NCBI RefSeq assembly: GCF_001984575.1
Contig: NZ_LZNS01000001.1
Coordinates: forward strand, 3,857,656 to 3,921,655
DNA from: Streptomyces sp. MP131-18
GTDB taxonomy: Bacteria > Actinomycetota > Actinomycetes > Streptomycetales > Streptomycetaceae
Direction of reading: 5' to 3'
DNA: 64,000 bases
Position numbers and translations under genes: made by a program. Positions within the stretch are counted from its first letter, which is position 1; each line of letters opens with the position of its first letter. This document shows positions 51,135-63,059 of this stretch, piece by piece. Under the pieces are notes generated by a model that was not told the origin of the DNA, made no database searches, and saw nothing but the letters and a program-made list of their open reading frames with translations.

Positions 51135-51262
51135 GGGACACCGACCTTTCTGCACTCCGTGCCATGGGCGGGCGGACCCGCCCGCCGCCGGGCCCGCGGC
51201 CATGATTCCGCAGCGGCCCGCGACCGGTCGCGGACCCCGTCCACGGGCCGCTGCCCGGCCCC

Positions 51263-53122
51263 TCAGGCGGCCGGGGGCAGTTCCGCGGCCATCGATTCCA
51301 TCAACTCGCCCGCTGTCTCGCACAGTACGCCCGGCTCCCTCGGCCCGGAGACGACCAGGAGCAGCTTCTCCACGGCCGGGGCGTTGTCCGAGTCGTAGTA
51401 GGTGCGGTACTCCAGGTGCCCCACGCAGGTCTTCGGCCCGTCGCCATCCGCCTCCAGAGCGCCGGAGTACCGGCCGAACCGCACAGGCTCGCCGTCCTCG
51501 GCGGTCAGCGGGCCGTCCCGGTCGAAGCGCAGGTCGATCCAGGAGTCGTCCATGCTGCTGTGCCAGCCGCACGACCAGTCGCCGAACCCGACGTCCGCCT
51601 CCGCCGCCCTGACCCCGGGCAGCGCGGCGACCAGCGCCTCCGTGGTGGGCAGCCCGCACGCGTCGTGCAACGCCAGGGAGGCGTCGGGGAATGGCGCCGG
51701 GCGGCGCGGGAACGGGTCCCCGGAGTTGAGCACGGCGAGGGCGTGGTCCGTGGCCGCGTCGGCCATGCCGCACAGGTCGGGGTCGGTCTCGTAGGAGTGC
51801 TTGGCCGCCACCAGGGCCCAGTTGCCGTCGGGCAGCAGCAGGAAGCGTTCGCACGCCGACTCGTCAGCCGGGAAGCGCACGACGCCGGCCTCGCCGTCCT
51901 GCTCGACCCGCTCCGCGATCTCCGGTGACGGCGCGGTGTTCAGATCCACCAGCACGTCCACCTCGCCGCCCGCCGCGGGCTCCACCAGCAGGTCGCACCG
52001 GTCGAAGTTGCCGTAGTCCCGGTCGAGCCGCACCGCGCCGAAGCGCGCGAGCGCCCGGGGCGACAGCAGGCCGCACGGGTCCGCGGTCCGCTGGTCCTCG
52101 ATGTGCGGCGCCCCGCCGCCGTTCGCCCGCGCCCCGCCGTCCCCGCTCGCGTCCCCGTCGACCAGCACGTCGCCGCCCAGCCAGCCCACGGCGGCGAGCG
52201 CGGCCGTGGCCGCGGCGAGGGTGGCCGTCCGCGACCTCCGCCGCCGCGCGGCGCCGCTCCGGCCCGCCAGCGCGCGTTCCAGCAGCCGGCGCGCCTCGGC
52301 CGCGTCCGGCCGGTCCTCCGGCAGCGGCTTCAGCATGCCGGCCAGCACTTCGGTGAGCGGCCCGGCGCGCCGCGGTCCGAGCGGCACGCCCGCCCGGGCC
52401 CTGGTCTCCGGGTCCACCCCGTCCTCGCCGTCCCGGCCGTACACGGAACGGCCCTCCAGCGCCGCGAACAGCGCGGCGCCCAGCGAGAACACGTCGGAGG
52501 CCGCGGTCGCCCGCCCGCCCCGGTGTACCTCGGGCGCGGCGTACGCCGCCGTGTACGGACACCGGCCGGTGTCCCCGAAGGTGTCCTCGCCGTCACCGCC
52601 GCCCGAGGTGCCGAAGTCGCCCAGCTTCGCGTGCCAGTCCGCGGTGACCAGGACGTTCCCCGGCTTCACGTCGCGGTGGACCACGCCCTTGGCGTGCACT
52701 GCCTGGAGCGCCCGCGCGATCTGCGCGCCGATGCCCGCGGCCCGCCGCCACGCCGGCACCCCGTCCGCGTCCGTGTCCGGCAGCCGGCGGTCCGGAAGTC
52801 CGCGCAGCACCGAAGAGAGGCTCCGCGATTCGACGTACTCCATGACCAGCCAGCACTCGGTCCCCTTGCCGGGGTCCGTGCCGCCGTCCTCGGCCTCGTG
52901 CACGTCGTAGAGCACCACGACGTTCGGATGCTGCATGTCGGCGAGGATCTTCGCCTCGCGCTGGGCGTACCGCCGGCCCTGCTCCCCTTCGAGCAGAATC
53001 CGCTTCAGGACGACGGTGCGCCGCAGCCGTTCGTCGGCGGCCCGCCACACCTCGCCCTGGCCGCCCTCGTCGAACCGCTCTTCCAGCACATAGCGGCCTC
53101 CGACCATGTCCCCGATGTCCAC
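51263..53122 (-). CDS. Ser/Thr protein kinase with DUF3558-like sensor region
   Basis: The kinase domain (about 7-285) has 'FDEGGQGEVWRAAD', Lys in 'TVVLKRILLEG', 'HRDVKPGNVLV' and 'LGDFGTSGGG', all needed for activity. A membrane helix follows ('RTATLAAATAALAAVGWLGG'). The remaining 250 residues lie outside and contain two similar cysteine-bearing segments, 'DPCGLLSPRALARFG' and 'DACGLPTTEALVAA', like tandem DUF3558 domains found in actinobacterial lipoproteins. GTG at 53122 and ATG at 53107 are both possible starts; neither has a good ribosome site, and the frame is open to 53179. Confidence 0.85.
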   Translation of the reverse strand: MDIGDMVGGRYVLEERFDEGGQGEVWRAADERLRRTVVLKRILLEGEQGRRYAQREAKILADMQHPNVVVLYDVHEAEDGGTDPGKGTECWLVMEYVESRSLSSVLRGLPDRRLPDTDADGVPAWRRAAGIGAQIARALQAVHAKGVVHRDVKPGNVLVTADWHAKLGDFGTSGGGDGEDTFGDTGRCPYTAAYAAPEVHRGGRATAASDVFSLGAALFAALEGRSVYGRDGEDGVDPETRARAGVPLGPRRAGPLTEVLAGMLKPLPEDRPDAAEARRLLERALAGRSGAARRRRSRTATLAAATAALAAVGWLGGDVLVDGDASGDGGARANGGGAPHIEDQRTADPCGLLSPRALARFGAVRLDRDYGNFDRCDLLVEPAAGGEVDVLVDLNTAPSPEIAERVEQDGEAGVVRFPADESACERFLLLPDGNWALVAAKHSYETDPDLCGMADAATDHALAVLNSGDPFPRRPAPFPDASLALHDACGLPTTEALVAALPGVRAAEADVGFGDWSCGWHSSMDDSWIDLRFDRDGPLTAEDGEPVRFGRYSGALEADGDGPKTCVGHLEYRTYYDSDNAPAVEKLLLVVSGPREPGVLCETAGELMESMAAELPPAA

Positions 53123-53248
53123 GGATCCGTAGTACCAGCGGTCACGGGCGGGAATCCAGCGATTGCACAGAATGACCACAACAGGGCGACGACAGGCCGG
53201 AATATGAGCGCTCCCGCCACCGTACGAACGGGAGGCGGGAGGCGGGGG

Positions 53249-53321
53249 TGGAGCCTAGGAGAGTCGAACTCCTGACATCCGCCATGCAAAGACGGCGCTC
53301 TACCAACTGAGCTAAGGCCCC
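53249..53321 (-). tRNA. tRNA-Ala (TGC anticodon)
   Basis: A 73-base cloverleaf on the minus strand starts GGGGCCT and its acceptor pairs with AGGCTCC (one G-U). The D-arm is 'AGCTCAGTTGGTAGAGC', the anticodon loop 'TTTGCAT' reads TGC, and the T-loop is 'TTCGACT'. The 3' CCA is not encoded. Confidence 0.95.
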
Positions 53322-53465
53322 GGGGCCCGGTAGCGGGCCAGAGCCAAGGTTACCCAATCTTCCTGCCGGATACCGACCGGGTATCGCCCCGGGTACGGGT
53401 CCCTCCGTAGGATGACGCGCAACTTCGCTCAGGTGAAGCGATCAGGGGAGAACAGGGGAGACACG

Positions 53466-54026
53466 ATGGACGCAGCTCAACAGGAGTCCACCGAAAAAGC
53501 CAGAGAACAACAGACGACGTGGTACGGGGAGCCACTGGGCTCGCTGTTCCGCCGGCTCATCGCGGACCTGGGCCTCAACCAGGCGCGGCTCGCGGTCGTT
53601 CTCGGGCTTTCGGCGCCGATGCTGTCCCAGCTGATGAGTGGTCAGCGGGCGAAGATCGGCAATCCGGCCGTGGTGCAGCGCGTCCGTTCACTACAGGATC
53701 TGGCGGGGGAGGTCCGGGCCGGCCGCGTCAGCGCGGCGGAAGCCACCGCGGCCATGGACGAGATCCGGCGCACGTCCGGGGGGAACGTGCTCAGCTCGGG
53801 CTCGACGCCCGCGAGGACCAGTTCGACGGGCGTACCCGCGAACCCCACCAAGCGGGTGGTACGGGAGATCCAGGCACTGCTGCGCTCCGTGTCCGACGCG
53901 ACCGAGATCCAGAACGCGTCACGGCTGCTCGCGGACAGCCATCCGGAACTGGCCGAATTCCTGCGCGTCTACGGCGTCGCGCGGACGCGGGAAGCCGTGG
54001 AGCACTACGAGAGCCACCAGGGCTGA
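53466..54026 (+). CDS. Helix-turn-helix DNA-binding protein
   Basis: The 186-residue protein has an HTH of the XRE type near residues 22-60: 'RLIADLGLNQARLAVVLGLS' then 'APMLSQLMSGQRAKIGNPAV'. A central region 'RVSAAEATAAMDEI' and a C-terminal helical part 'IQALLRSVSDATEIQNASRL' follow. Such a protein at this position, between tRNA-Ala and tRNA-Ile near gyrA, is conserved in streptomycetes as far as I recall. It lacks a ligand domain that I can identify. GGGGAGA precedes the ATG. Confidence 0.82.
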   Translation: MDAAQQESTEKAREQQTTWYGEPLGSLFRRLIADLGLNQARLAVVLGLSAPMLSQLMSGQRAKIGNPAVVQRVRSLQDLAGEVRAGRVSAAEATAAMDEIRRTSGGNVLSSGSTPARTSSTGVPANPTKRVVREIQALLRSVSDATEIQNASRLLADSHPELAEFLRVYGVARTREAVEHYESHQG

Positions 54027-54143
54027 AACACCCCGGCGGGCCAGGATTTGCGAACGCACACGAAGGCCCCTCGGGCCCCCGTCCGTCGCACGCGGCCGGG
54101 GGTCCGGGACTTCCGTCCTTCGATGTGGTGCGTGTCTTCGGGG

Positions 54144-54281
54144 TCAGGCACCCGTGGAGCCGGAGGGCACGGAGTCGGTCGCCTCCGTCCACAGGTCCTG
54201 CTCAGCCTTGTCCGCCTGAATCTGGCGGTACACGAGGAGGCCGCCGATTGCGGCCAGGGCGACCAGGAGGAGCTTCTTCAC
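54144..54281 (-). CDS. DLW-39 family small membrane protein
   Basis: The 45-residue protein starts with a hydrophobic helix 'KKLLLVALAAIGGLLVYRQI' and ends with 'KAEQDLWTEATDSVP', which contains the Asp-Leu-Trp that names the family. It is typical of the region beside gyrA and tRNA-Ile in actinobacteria. GTG start; function unknown. It is on the same strand as tRNA-Ile, gyrA and gyrB. Confidence 0.85.
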   Translation of the reverse strand: MKKLLLVALAAIGGLLVYRQIQADKAEQDLWTEATDSVPSGSTGA

Positions 54282-54357
54282 CGCGCTACCTCGTCCTTCT
54301 TGAACGTGATCGGACCATCTGGCGCCCGATGATACCCAACGACCTGAAGACACAAAG

Positions 54358-54395
54358 GGCTCGGTCCGACCGGATATCTCCGACCGGACCGAGCC
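54358..54395 (-). terminator. Terminator after tRNA-Ile
   Basis: On the minus strand, just downstream of tRNA-Ile, 11-base arms 54358-54368 and 54385-54395 pair perfectly, with additional inner pairing. The sequence then reads CTTTGTGT, a short T-rich run. Confidence 0.7.
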
Positions 54396-54401
54396 GTGCC
54401 G

Positions 54402-54475
54402 TGGGGCTAACAGGACTTGAACCTGTGGCCTCATCCTTATCAGGGATGCGCTCTAACCATCTGAGCTATAGCCCC
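54402..54475 (-). tRNA. tRNA-Ile (GAT anticodon)
   Basis: A 74-base cloverleaf on the minus strand starts GGGGCTA and pairs with TAGCCCC. The anticodon loop is 'CTGATAA', giving GAT. The D-arm is 'AGCTCAGATGGTTAGAGC' and the T-loop 'TTCAAGT'. CCA is not encoded. It is not part of an rRNA operon here. Confidence 0.95.
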
Positions 54476-54524
54476 GCGTGGTGCACAGAAAGGCTAGCGC
54501 ATGTGCACCCCGGCTCCCAAATCG

Positions 54525-55313
54525 CTATTCGTCCTCCGCCAGCGTCACTTCGATCCCGCCGACGAAACCGGCCGACAGGTTGTACATGAACGCGCCAAGT
54601 GTGGCCAGCGCCGTGGCCAGGACGACGTCGATCAGCGCGATCACCGACGTGAACAGCATGACCCGCGGCAGCGAGAGGAACGCCACCAGGTCGAAGCCGC
54701 TGTCGGTGTCCGTTTCGGTGGCCTCGGTCACCGTGTCGCCGATCGTGGCGAAGACGCCCATCGCGTCCATGACCATCCACAGGACGGCGACGGCGATGAT
54801 CGTGCAGATCCCCAGCGCGATGGACAGCAGGAAGCTGACCTTCATCACCGACCACGGGTCGGCCTTCGCCACCCGCAGCCGCGCCTTGCGGGTTCTCGGC
54901 ACGGTGCGCGCCCCCGTGCGGGGGCGGCGCATCGCCTGGCCCGTCCGCTGCGCCTGCTGAGCCTGCGTGGCCTGCTGGCCGCCCTGTGGCGGCCCCTGGG
55001 GCTGCTGCTGGGACTGGGACTGCTGCCCCACCGTGGGCGCGGCACCCGGCGGGGCCGGGTACGCCTGCGGGGGGTGATAGTGCTGCGGGTCCTGCGCGGA
55101 ACCGCCGGAGCCCTGCGCAAAAGGCTCCACGGGTCTTGCACTGGTCATCGTGGTCCCCCCACGAGTCGTGTCTTCTGGGGATGTTCTCCGGGAGCGGGAG
55201 CTGCCGGAGTCGGTACCGGTGGCGCCCGCGACCGGCGGACCCGAAGGTGAACGCTCCGGGGGCTGCTTGTCGTTCCCCGCGCCGTCCGCGGCAGAGCCCC
55301 TGGATTCGCTCAC
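54525..55313 (-). CDS. DUF3566 membrane protein
   Basis: The 262-residue protein has a long disordered Gln/Pro/Gly-rich N-terminal part (about 1-145) and then the DUF3566 domain with 'DPWSVMKVSFLLSIALGICT', 'VLWMVMDAMGVFATI' and 'SVIALIDVVLATALATLGAF', giving two or more membrane helices. Family members sit next to gyrA in actinobacteria, and the function is not known. GTG start is 3 bases after the gyrA stop, so the gene is in the gyr operon. Confidence 0.88.
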   Translation of the reverse strand: MSESRGSAADGAGNDKQPPERSPSGPPVAGATGTDSGSSRSRRTSPEDTTRGGTTMTSARPVEPFAQGSGGSAQDPQHYHPPQAYPAPPGAAPTVGQQSQSQQQPQGPPQGGQQATQAQQAQRTGQAMRRPRTGARTVPRTRKARLRVAKADPWSVMKVSFLLSIALGICTIIAVAVLWMVMDAMGVFATIGDTVTEATETDTDSGFDLVAFLSLPRVMLFTSVIALIDVVLATALATLGAFMYNLSAGFVGGIEVTLAEDE

Positions 55314-55316
55314 GCC

Positions 55317-57890
<2,574 letters not shown>

Positions 57891-57948
57891 GACGTACGTC
57901 CGAATCCTTTCGAGCTGCTGGTGGGGGTGACCGGTGGCGTCCGGCCGT

Positions 57949-59982
57949 TCAGATGTCCAGGAAACGGACGTCCTTGGCGTTGCGCTGGATGAACGACCGG
58001 CGGGCCTCCACGTCCTCGCCCATGAGGATCGAGAAGAGGTCGTCGGCCGCCGCCGCGTCGTCCAGCGTGACCAGGCGCAGCACGCGGTGCGCGCGGTCCA
58101 TGGTGGTCACCCGCAGCTCCTCGGCGTTCATCTCGCCGAGGCCCTTGAAGCGCTGGATCGAGTCCTCCCTGATGCGCTTGCCGCGCTCGCGGCCGAGCTG
58201 GATCAGGCTGTTGCGCTCGCGGTCGGAGTAGGCGTACTCGAACTCGTCGCGGCCCCACTTGATCTTGTAGAGCGGCGGCTGCGAGAGGTACACGTGGCCG
58301 GACTCGACCAGCGGGCGCATGAAGCGGAACAGCAGCGTGAGCAGCAGGGTGTTGATGTGCTGGCCGTCGACGTCGGCGTCCGCCATGAGGATGATCTTGT
58401 GGTAGCGGAGCCGGGAAATGTCGAAGTCCTCGTGGATGCCCGTGCCGAAGGCCGAGATCAGCGCCTGGACCTCGGTGTTCTGAAGCACCTTGTCGATCCT
58501 GGCCTTCTCCACGTTCAGGATCTTGCCGCGGATGGGGAGGATCGCCTGGTACTGCGGGTCGCGGCCGGACTTGGCGCTGCCGCCCGCCGAGTCACCCTCC
58601 ACGATGAAGATCTCGCACTGCGCCGCGTCATTGGACTGGCAGTCGCTGAGCTTGCCCGGCAGCGAGGCCGTCTCCAGCAGACCCTTGCGGCGCGTGAGGT
58701 CGCGCGCCTTGCGGGCGGCGACCCGGGCGGTGGCCGCCTGGATGCTCTTGCGGATGATGTCGGCGGCCTCGGTCGGATTGCGGTCGAGCCAGTCGGAGAG
58801 GTGCTCGTACACGATCCGCTGCACGAAGGTCTTCGCCTCCGTGTTGCCCAGCTTCGTCTTCGTCTGGCCCTCGAACTGCGGCTCACCGAGCTTCACGGAG
58901 ATGATCGCGGTCAGCCCCTCGCGGATGTCCTCGCCCGCGAGGTTGTCGTCCTTCTCGCGCAGCAGCTTCTTCTCCCTGGCGTACTTGTTGACCAGCTGGG
59001 TCATCGCCGCCCTGAAGCCCTCTTCGTGCGTGCCGCCCTCGTGGGTGTGAATCGTGTTCGCGAAGCTGTACACGCCCTCGCTGTACTGGTTGTTCCACTG
59101 CATCGCGATCTCGACGGAGATCTTGCGCTCGGTGTCCTCCGACTCGATCTCGATGACCGAGGGGTGCACCGGCTCGCCCTTGCGGGAGTTGAGGTGGCGC
59201 ACGAAGTCCGCGATGCCGCCCTCGTAGTGGTAGGTCACGGAACGCGGCTGGTCGTCGCCGTCCGAGGCCGCCGTGTCCGCGCCCGAGGTCTGCTTCGCCG
59301 CCGCCCGCTCGTCCGTGAGCGAGATCGTCAGCCCGCGGTTGAGGAACGCCATCTCCTGGAAACGGCGCGACAGCGTCTCGAACGAGTAGACCGTCGTCTC
59401 GAAGATGTCGCCGTCCGCCCAGAAGGTGACCGTCGTGCCCGTCTCGGCAGTCGCCTCGTTCCGCTGGAGCGGCGCCGTGGGCACCCCGAGCTTGTAGTCC
59501 TGCGTCCAGCGGTAGCCGTCCGTGCGGACCTCCACCGCCACCTTCTGCGACAGCGCGTTCACCACGGAGACGCCCACCCCGTGCAGGCCGCCCGACACCG
59601 CGTACCCGCCGCCGCCGAACTTGCCGCCGGCGTGCAGCACCGTCAGCACCACCTCGACGGCCGGCTTGCCCTCGGACTGCACCATGCCCACCGGGATACC
59701 GCGCCCGTTGTCCACGACCCGGACTCCGCCGTCGGCCAGCAGCGTCACGGCGATCGTGTCCGCGTGCCCGGCCAGGGCCTCGTCCACAGAGTTGTCCACG
59801 ACCTCGGTCACGAGGTGATGCAGACCACGCTCGCCGGTCGACCCGATGTACATGCCCGGCCGCTTGCGTACCGCGTCCAGCCCCTCCAGCACCGTGATCG
59901 CACTGGCGTCGTAGGAGGGAAGCCCGTCTGCGGACGCGGCCGAGCTGGGAGTGTTGTTGTTGGCATCGCCGGAATCGGCCAC
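57949..59982 (-). CDS. gyrB: DNA gyrase subunit B
   Basis: The 677-residue protein has the GHKL ATPase motifs 'EVVDNSVDEALAGHAD', 'DNGRGIPVGM' and 'GGLHGVGVSVVNAL', and the TOPRIM region 'VEGDSAGGSAKSGRDPQYQA' and 'MADADVDGQHI'. GTG at 59982 is chosen, with AAAGGG 6 bases upstream. A second in-frame GTG at 60006 also has a site (GGAG at 7 bases) and would add 8 residues, so the start is uncertain between the two. gyrA starts 58 bases downstream. Confidence 0.96.
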   Translation of the reverse strand: MADSGDANNNTPSSAASADGLPSYDASAITVLEGLDAVRKRPGMYIGSTGERGLHHLVTEVVDNSVDEALAGHADTIAVTLLADGGVRVVDNGRGIPVGMVQSEGKPAVEVVLTVLHAGGKFGGGGYAVSGGLHGVGVSVVNALSQKVAVEVRTDGYRWTQDYKLGVPTAPLQRNEATAETGTTVTFWADGDIFETTVYSFETLSRRFQEMAFLNRGLTISLTDERAAAKQTSGADTAASDGDDQPRSVTYHYEGGIADFVRHLNSRKGEPVHPSVIEIESEDTERKISVEIAMQWNNQYSEGVYSFANTIHTHEGGTHEEGFRAAMTQLVNKYAREKKLLREKDDNLAGEDIREGLTAIISVKLGEPQFEGQTKTKLGNTEAKTFVQRIVYEHLSDWLDRNPTEAADIIRKSIQAATARVAARKARDLTRRKGLLETASLPGKLSDCQSNDAAQCEIFIVEGDSAGGSAKSGRDPQYQAILPIRGKILNVEKARIDKVLQNTEVQALISAFGTGIHEDFDISRLRYHKIILMADADVDGQHINTLLLTLLFRFMRPLVESGHVYLSQPPLYKIKWGRDEFEYAYSDRERNSLIQLGRERGKRIREDSIQRFKGLGEMNAEELRVTTMDRAHRVLRLVTLDDAAAADDLFSILMGEDVEARRSFIQRNAKDVRFLDI

Positions 59983-60312
59983 GAAGCGCCCTTTCTGGCA
60001 CAGCACGAGCCAACTCCGGCACAAGGGAGCGGCTGTGTCGTTCGACATGGTCCGCAACGGGGGCGGGTCACTCCAGTCTACCGGTAGCGCCAACCGTAAT
60101 GACGGTTTGCCGGGCCCTGAGTCCGCATGTGCCGCCCTGAACTGCCATCCGATGACTCCCCATATGCGACCTGGGCCCCTGATCCGCTCACAACGGCGCT
60201 CAGCGCTTCGGCCTGTCAACCTCTGGGAACGTGACCGGCATCACTCCCGCACCCCGCGGCACTCCCGTCCGCCCGCCGCTCCGGACCCTCAGGGACGCCC
60301 TCGGCGGCCCGC
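59983..60312 (-). promoter_or_regulatory. gyrB promoter region
   Basis: This 330-base gap between the DUF721 gene and gyrB contains no supported gene. It should carry the supercoiling-sensitive gyr promoter. On the minus strand TAGACT (a -10-like hexamer) occurs next to the inverted repeat AACCGT / ACGGTT (60092-60097 and 60102-60107, 4-base spacer). The repeat may be an operator or a small hairpin. Confidence 0.4.
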
Positions 60313-60870
60313 TCAGCCGTAGGTGTCGCCCGGCCCACGGCTGCCCGGCGCCCGCAGCCGCCCCGCCCGCCGCACCGGCGCCGCGGGCCCCAGCACCTTC
60401 AGCGACGTCACCGTGCCCCGGCCCAGATCCCCGTTCAGCCGGCGCAGCAACTGCGGGGCCAGCAGCCGCAGCTGCGTCGCCCACGCCGTCGAATCGCACC
60501 GCACGGTCAGCACGCGCGACTCCTCGTCGTACCCTTCGGGACCGCAGTGCTGCGCCACCTCGGGGCCGACCAACTCCGGCCACCGCCCCAGCACGCCCCC
60601 CACGGCCAGCGGCATCTCCCAGCCGCGCTCCACCGTCAGCCGCTCCACCGCGGCGCCCAGGGGCAACGGGTCGCGCCCGCCGGGACGCGCCCCGGAGCGC
60701 AGCCCACCGCGCCGCGCCTGCCTGCGCTGCTGCACCATCGCCCCGCGCTCGCGCGCCTGCTCCCGCGCCGCGCGCAGCGCCACCCGCGCCAGGTCCACGC
60801 CGGACGGCTCCGGCTGCCTCCCGCCGGACTCCCGCGCCGCGGAACCCTCCGCGCCCGCACCCTCACTCAC
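60313..60870 (-). CDS. DUF721 (DciA-like) protein
   Basis: The 185-residue protein has a basic N-terminal half and a DUF721 core: 'VLGRWPELVGPEVAQHCGPE' and 'LTVRCDSTAWATQLRLLAPQ', ending in 'LLRRLN'. DUF721 proteins include DciA, which loads the replicative helicase DnaB in many bacteria; in actinobacteria the gene always lies between recF and gyrB. The GTG start overlaps the end of recF, so they are co-translated. Confidence 0.9.
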   Translation of the reverse strand: MSEGAGAEGSAARESGGRQPEPSGVDLARVALRAAREQARERGAMVQQRRQARRGGLRSGARPGGRDPLPLGAAVERLTVERGWEMPLAVGGVLGRWPELVGPEVAQHCGPEGYDEESRVLTVRCDSTAWATQLRLLAPQLLRRLNGDLGRGTVTSLKVLGPAAPVRRAGRLRAPGSRGPGDTYG

Positions 60871-61981
60871 GGTCCACGCTCCCGCCCGCCACCGAGAACC
60901 TGGCGCCCATCAGCGCCATGGGAACGTCCTGCGGTACGGCCGCCGTCACCAGCACCTGCTCGCCCGGCGCCACCAGCTCGGCCAGCCGCTCCCGCCGCTG
61001 TGCGTCCAGCTCGGCGAAGACGTCGTCCAGCACCAGCACCGGCTCGGGCCCCTCGGCCTTCAGCAGCTCGTACGACGCAAGCCGCAGCGCGAGCGCCAAC
61101 GACCACGACTCGCCATGGCTCGCGTACCCCTTCGCGGGCAACTCCCCGAGCCGCAGCACCAGATCGTCGCGGTGCGGGCCGACAAGCGTCACCCCGCGCT
61201 CGATCTCCTGCGCACGCGCCTCCCCGAGCGCCCCCAGCAGCAGCCCGTACAACTCCTCGCGCGGCACCGCGCCCTCCGCCACCCCGCGGTAGTCGAGACC
61301 CACCGGGCCGCCGCCGGGCGCCACTTGGTCGTACGCCTTGTCCGCCAACGGCCGCAGCGCCTCCACCAGCGAAAGCCGCTGCGCCAGCAACTCGGCCCCC
61401 GACCGCGCCACATGCTGATCCCACACGTCGAGCGTCGACAGGTCGACGCCGCGGCCGCCGTGCCGGCGCGCCATCGCGGCCGACTTCAGCAGGGCGTTTC
61501 GCTGCTTCAGCACGCGCTCGTAGTCCGCCCGCACCCCCGCGAGCCGCGGCACCCGCGCCGTGATCAGCTCGTCGAGGAACCGCCTGCGCTCCCCCGGGTC
61601 GCCCTTCACCAAGTGCAGGTCCTCGGGCGCGAACAGCACCGTCCGCACCACCCCGAGCACGTCCCTCGGACGCACCTGCGCCGAACGGTTGAGCCGCGCG
61701 CGGTTGGCCCGGCCCGGATTCACCTCGATCTCGACCAGCTGCTGCCGGCCGCCCTCCGTCACCGCGGCCCGCACCACGGCGCGGTCCGCGCCCATCCGCA
61801 CCAGCGGCGCGTCGGAGGAGACCCGGTGGCTGCCCAGCGTCGCGAGGTAGCCGACGGCCTCCACGAGATTGGTCTTGCCCTGCCCGTTCGGCCCGATGAA
61901 CGTGGAGACGCCGGGCCCGAGCGCGACCTCGGCCCGTGCATAGGACCGGAAATCGGCGAGCGACAGATGCGTGACGTGCAC
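60863..61981 (-). CDS. recF: DNA replication and repair protein RecF
   Basis: The 372-residue SMC-like ATPase has Walker A 'FIGPNGQGKTNLVEAV' near the N-terminus, the signature 'RRRFLDELI' region, and Walker B 'VLVLDDVFAELDAQRRERL' at the C-terminal end. It helps load RecA at gapped DNA and is normally next to dnaN. It follows gnd by 86 bases and overlaps the DUF721 gene. Confidence 0.96.
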   Translation of the reverse strand: MHVTHLSLADFRSYARAEVALGPGVSTFIGPNGQGKTNLVEAVGYLATLGSHRVSSDAPLVRMGADRAVVRAAVTEGGRQQLVEIEVNPGRANRARLNRSAQVRPRDVLGVVRTVLFAPEDLHLVKGDPGERRRFLDELITARVPRLAGVRADYERVLKQRNALLKSAAMARRHGGRGVDLSTLDVWDQHVARSGAELLAQRLSLVEALRPLADKAYDQVAPGGGPVGLDYRGVAEGAVPREELYGLLLGALGEARAQEIERGVTLVGPHRDDLVLRLGELPAKGYASHGESWSLALALRLASYELLKAEGPEPVLVLDDVFAELDAQRRERLAELVAPGEQVLVTAAVPQDVPMALMGARFSVAGGSVDRE

Positions 61982-62067
61982 CTAGGGCCAACCTCCCGGA
62001 TACCGCGCCCGACCGGCGCCTGTCTGCTTCCCGGCGCCGCGCGGCGCCGCCCCGCACAACCCGGCGG

Positions 62068-62946
62068 CTACTTGGGGCTCTCGACGGCGTGCCCGCCGAA
62101 CTGCTTTCGGAGCGCGGCCACCATCTTCATCTGCGGCGAGTCGTCCTGCCGCGAGGAGAACCGCGCGAACAGCGAGGCCGTGATCGTCGGCAGCGGCACC
62201 GCGTGGTCGATCGCCGCCTCCACCGTCCAGCGCCCCTCGCCCGAATCGGCCGCGTACCCGCGCAGCTGGTCCAGGTGCTCGTCGTCGTCCAGCGCCCGCA
62301 CCGCCAGGTCCAGCAGCCAGGAGCGGATCACCGTGCCCTCCTGCCAGGAGCGGAACACCTCCCGCACGTCGGTCACCGTGTCGGCCGACTCCAGCAGCTC
62401 CCAGCCCTCGGCGAACGCCTGCATCATCGCGTACTCGATGCCGTTGTGGACCATCTTCGCGAAGTGCCCGGCCCCGACCTTCCCCGCGTGCACGGCACCG
62501 GCGTCCGCCGCCGGCTTCAGCGCGTCGAAGACCGGCTGCACCTTGGCCACGTGCTCGGCCGCACCGCCGTACATCAGCGCGTAGCCGTTCTCCAGGCCCC
62601 ACACGCCCCCGGAGACCCCGCAGTCCACGAAGCCGATGCCCCGGGCGGCCAGCTCCTCGGCGTGCTTGGCGTCGTCCGTCCAACGGGAGTTGCCCCCGTC
62701 GACCACCACGTCCCCCTCGGACAGCAGCGCGGACAGCTCGTCGATCACCGACTGGGTGACCGCCCCCGCCGGCACCATCAGCCAGACGACGCGCGGCGCC
62801 GCCAGGGCGTCCACCATGTCCCGCAGGCTGTGGACATCGGCGGACGGGGTGTCCGGCGCGTACCCGACCACGGTGTGACCGGCCCGGCGGATGCGCTCGC
62901 GCATATTCCCGCCCATCTTGCCGAGGCCGACGAGACCGAGCTGCAT
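62068..62946 (-). CDS. gnd: 6-phosphogluconate dehydrogenase, short decarboxylating form
   Basis: The 292-residue enzyme has the Rossmann start 'LGLVGLGKMGGNMRERIRRA', 'DGGNSRWTDDAKHAEELAAR', 'VDCGVSGGVWGLENGYALMY' and the catalytic Lys region 'VGAGHFAKMVHNGIEYAMM'. The length is that of the short (YqeC/GntZ-like) type rather than the 470-residue form, and such enzymes often prefer NAD+. It makes ribulose 5-phosphate from 6-phosphogluconate. Its position between dnaN and recF is a mark of streptomycetes. AAGGAG precedes the ATG at 62946. Confidence 0.94.
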   Translation of the reverse strand: MQLGLVGLGKMGGNMRERIRRAGHTVVGYAPDTPSADVHSLRDMVDALAAPRVVWLMVPAGAVTQSVIDELSALLSEGDVVVDGGNSRWTDDAKHAEELAARGIGFVDCGVSGGVWGLENGYALMYGGAAEHVAKVQPVFDALKPAADAGAVHAGKVGAGHFAKMVHNGIEYAMMQAFAEGWELLESADTVTDVREVFRSWQEGTVIRSWLLDLAVRALDDDEHLDQLRGYAADSGEGRWTVEAAIDHAVPLPTITASLFARFSSRQDDSPQMKMVAALRKQFGGHAVESPK

Positions 62947-63059
62947 GGGGGACTCCTTCATAGCGATATGGCCTGAAGCCGAGCCTACGCCCGCGCCCCC
63001 GTGCACACCTGTGGGGTCCCGCCGCTCAACAGAGCTGGTCAACGCCCTGGACGACCGCC

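Noticed and set aside
53249..54475. tRNA-Ala and tRNA-Ile pair considered as part of an rRNA operon
   Set aside because: No 16S or 23S sequence is present, and protein genes lie between the two tRNAs.
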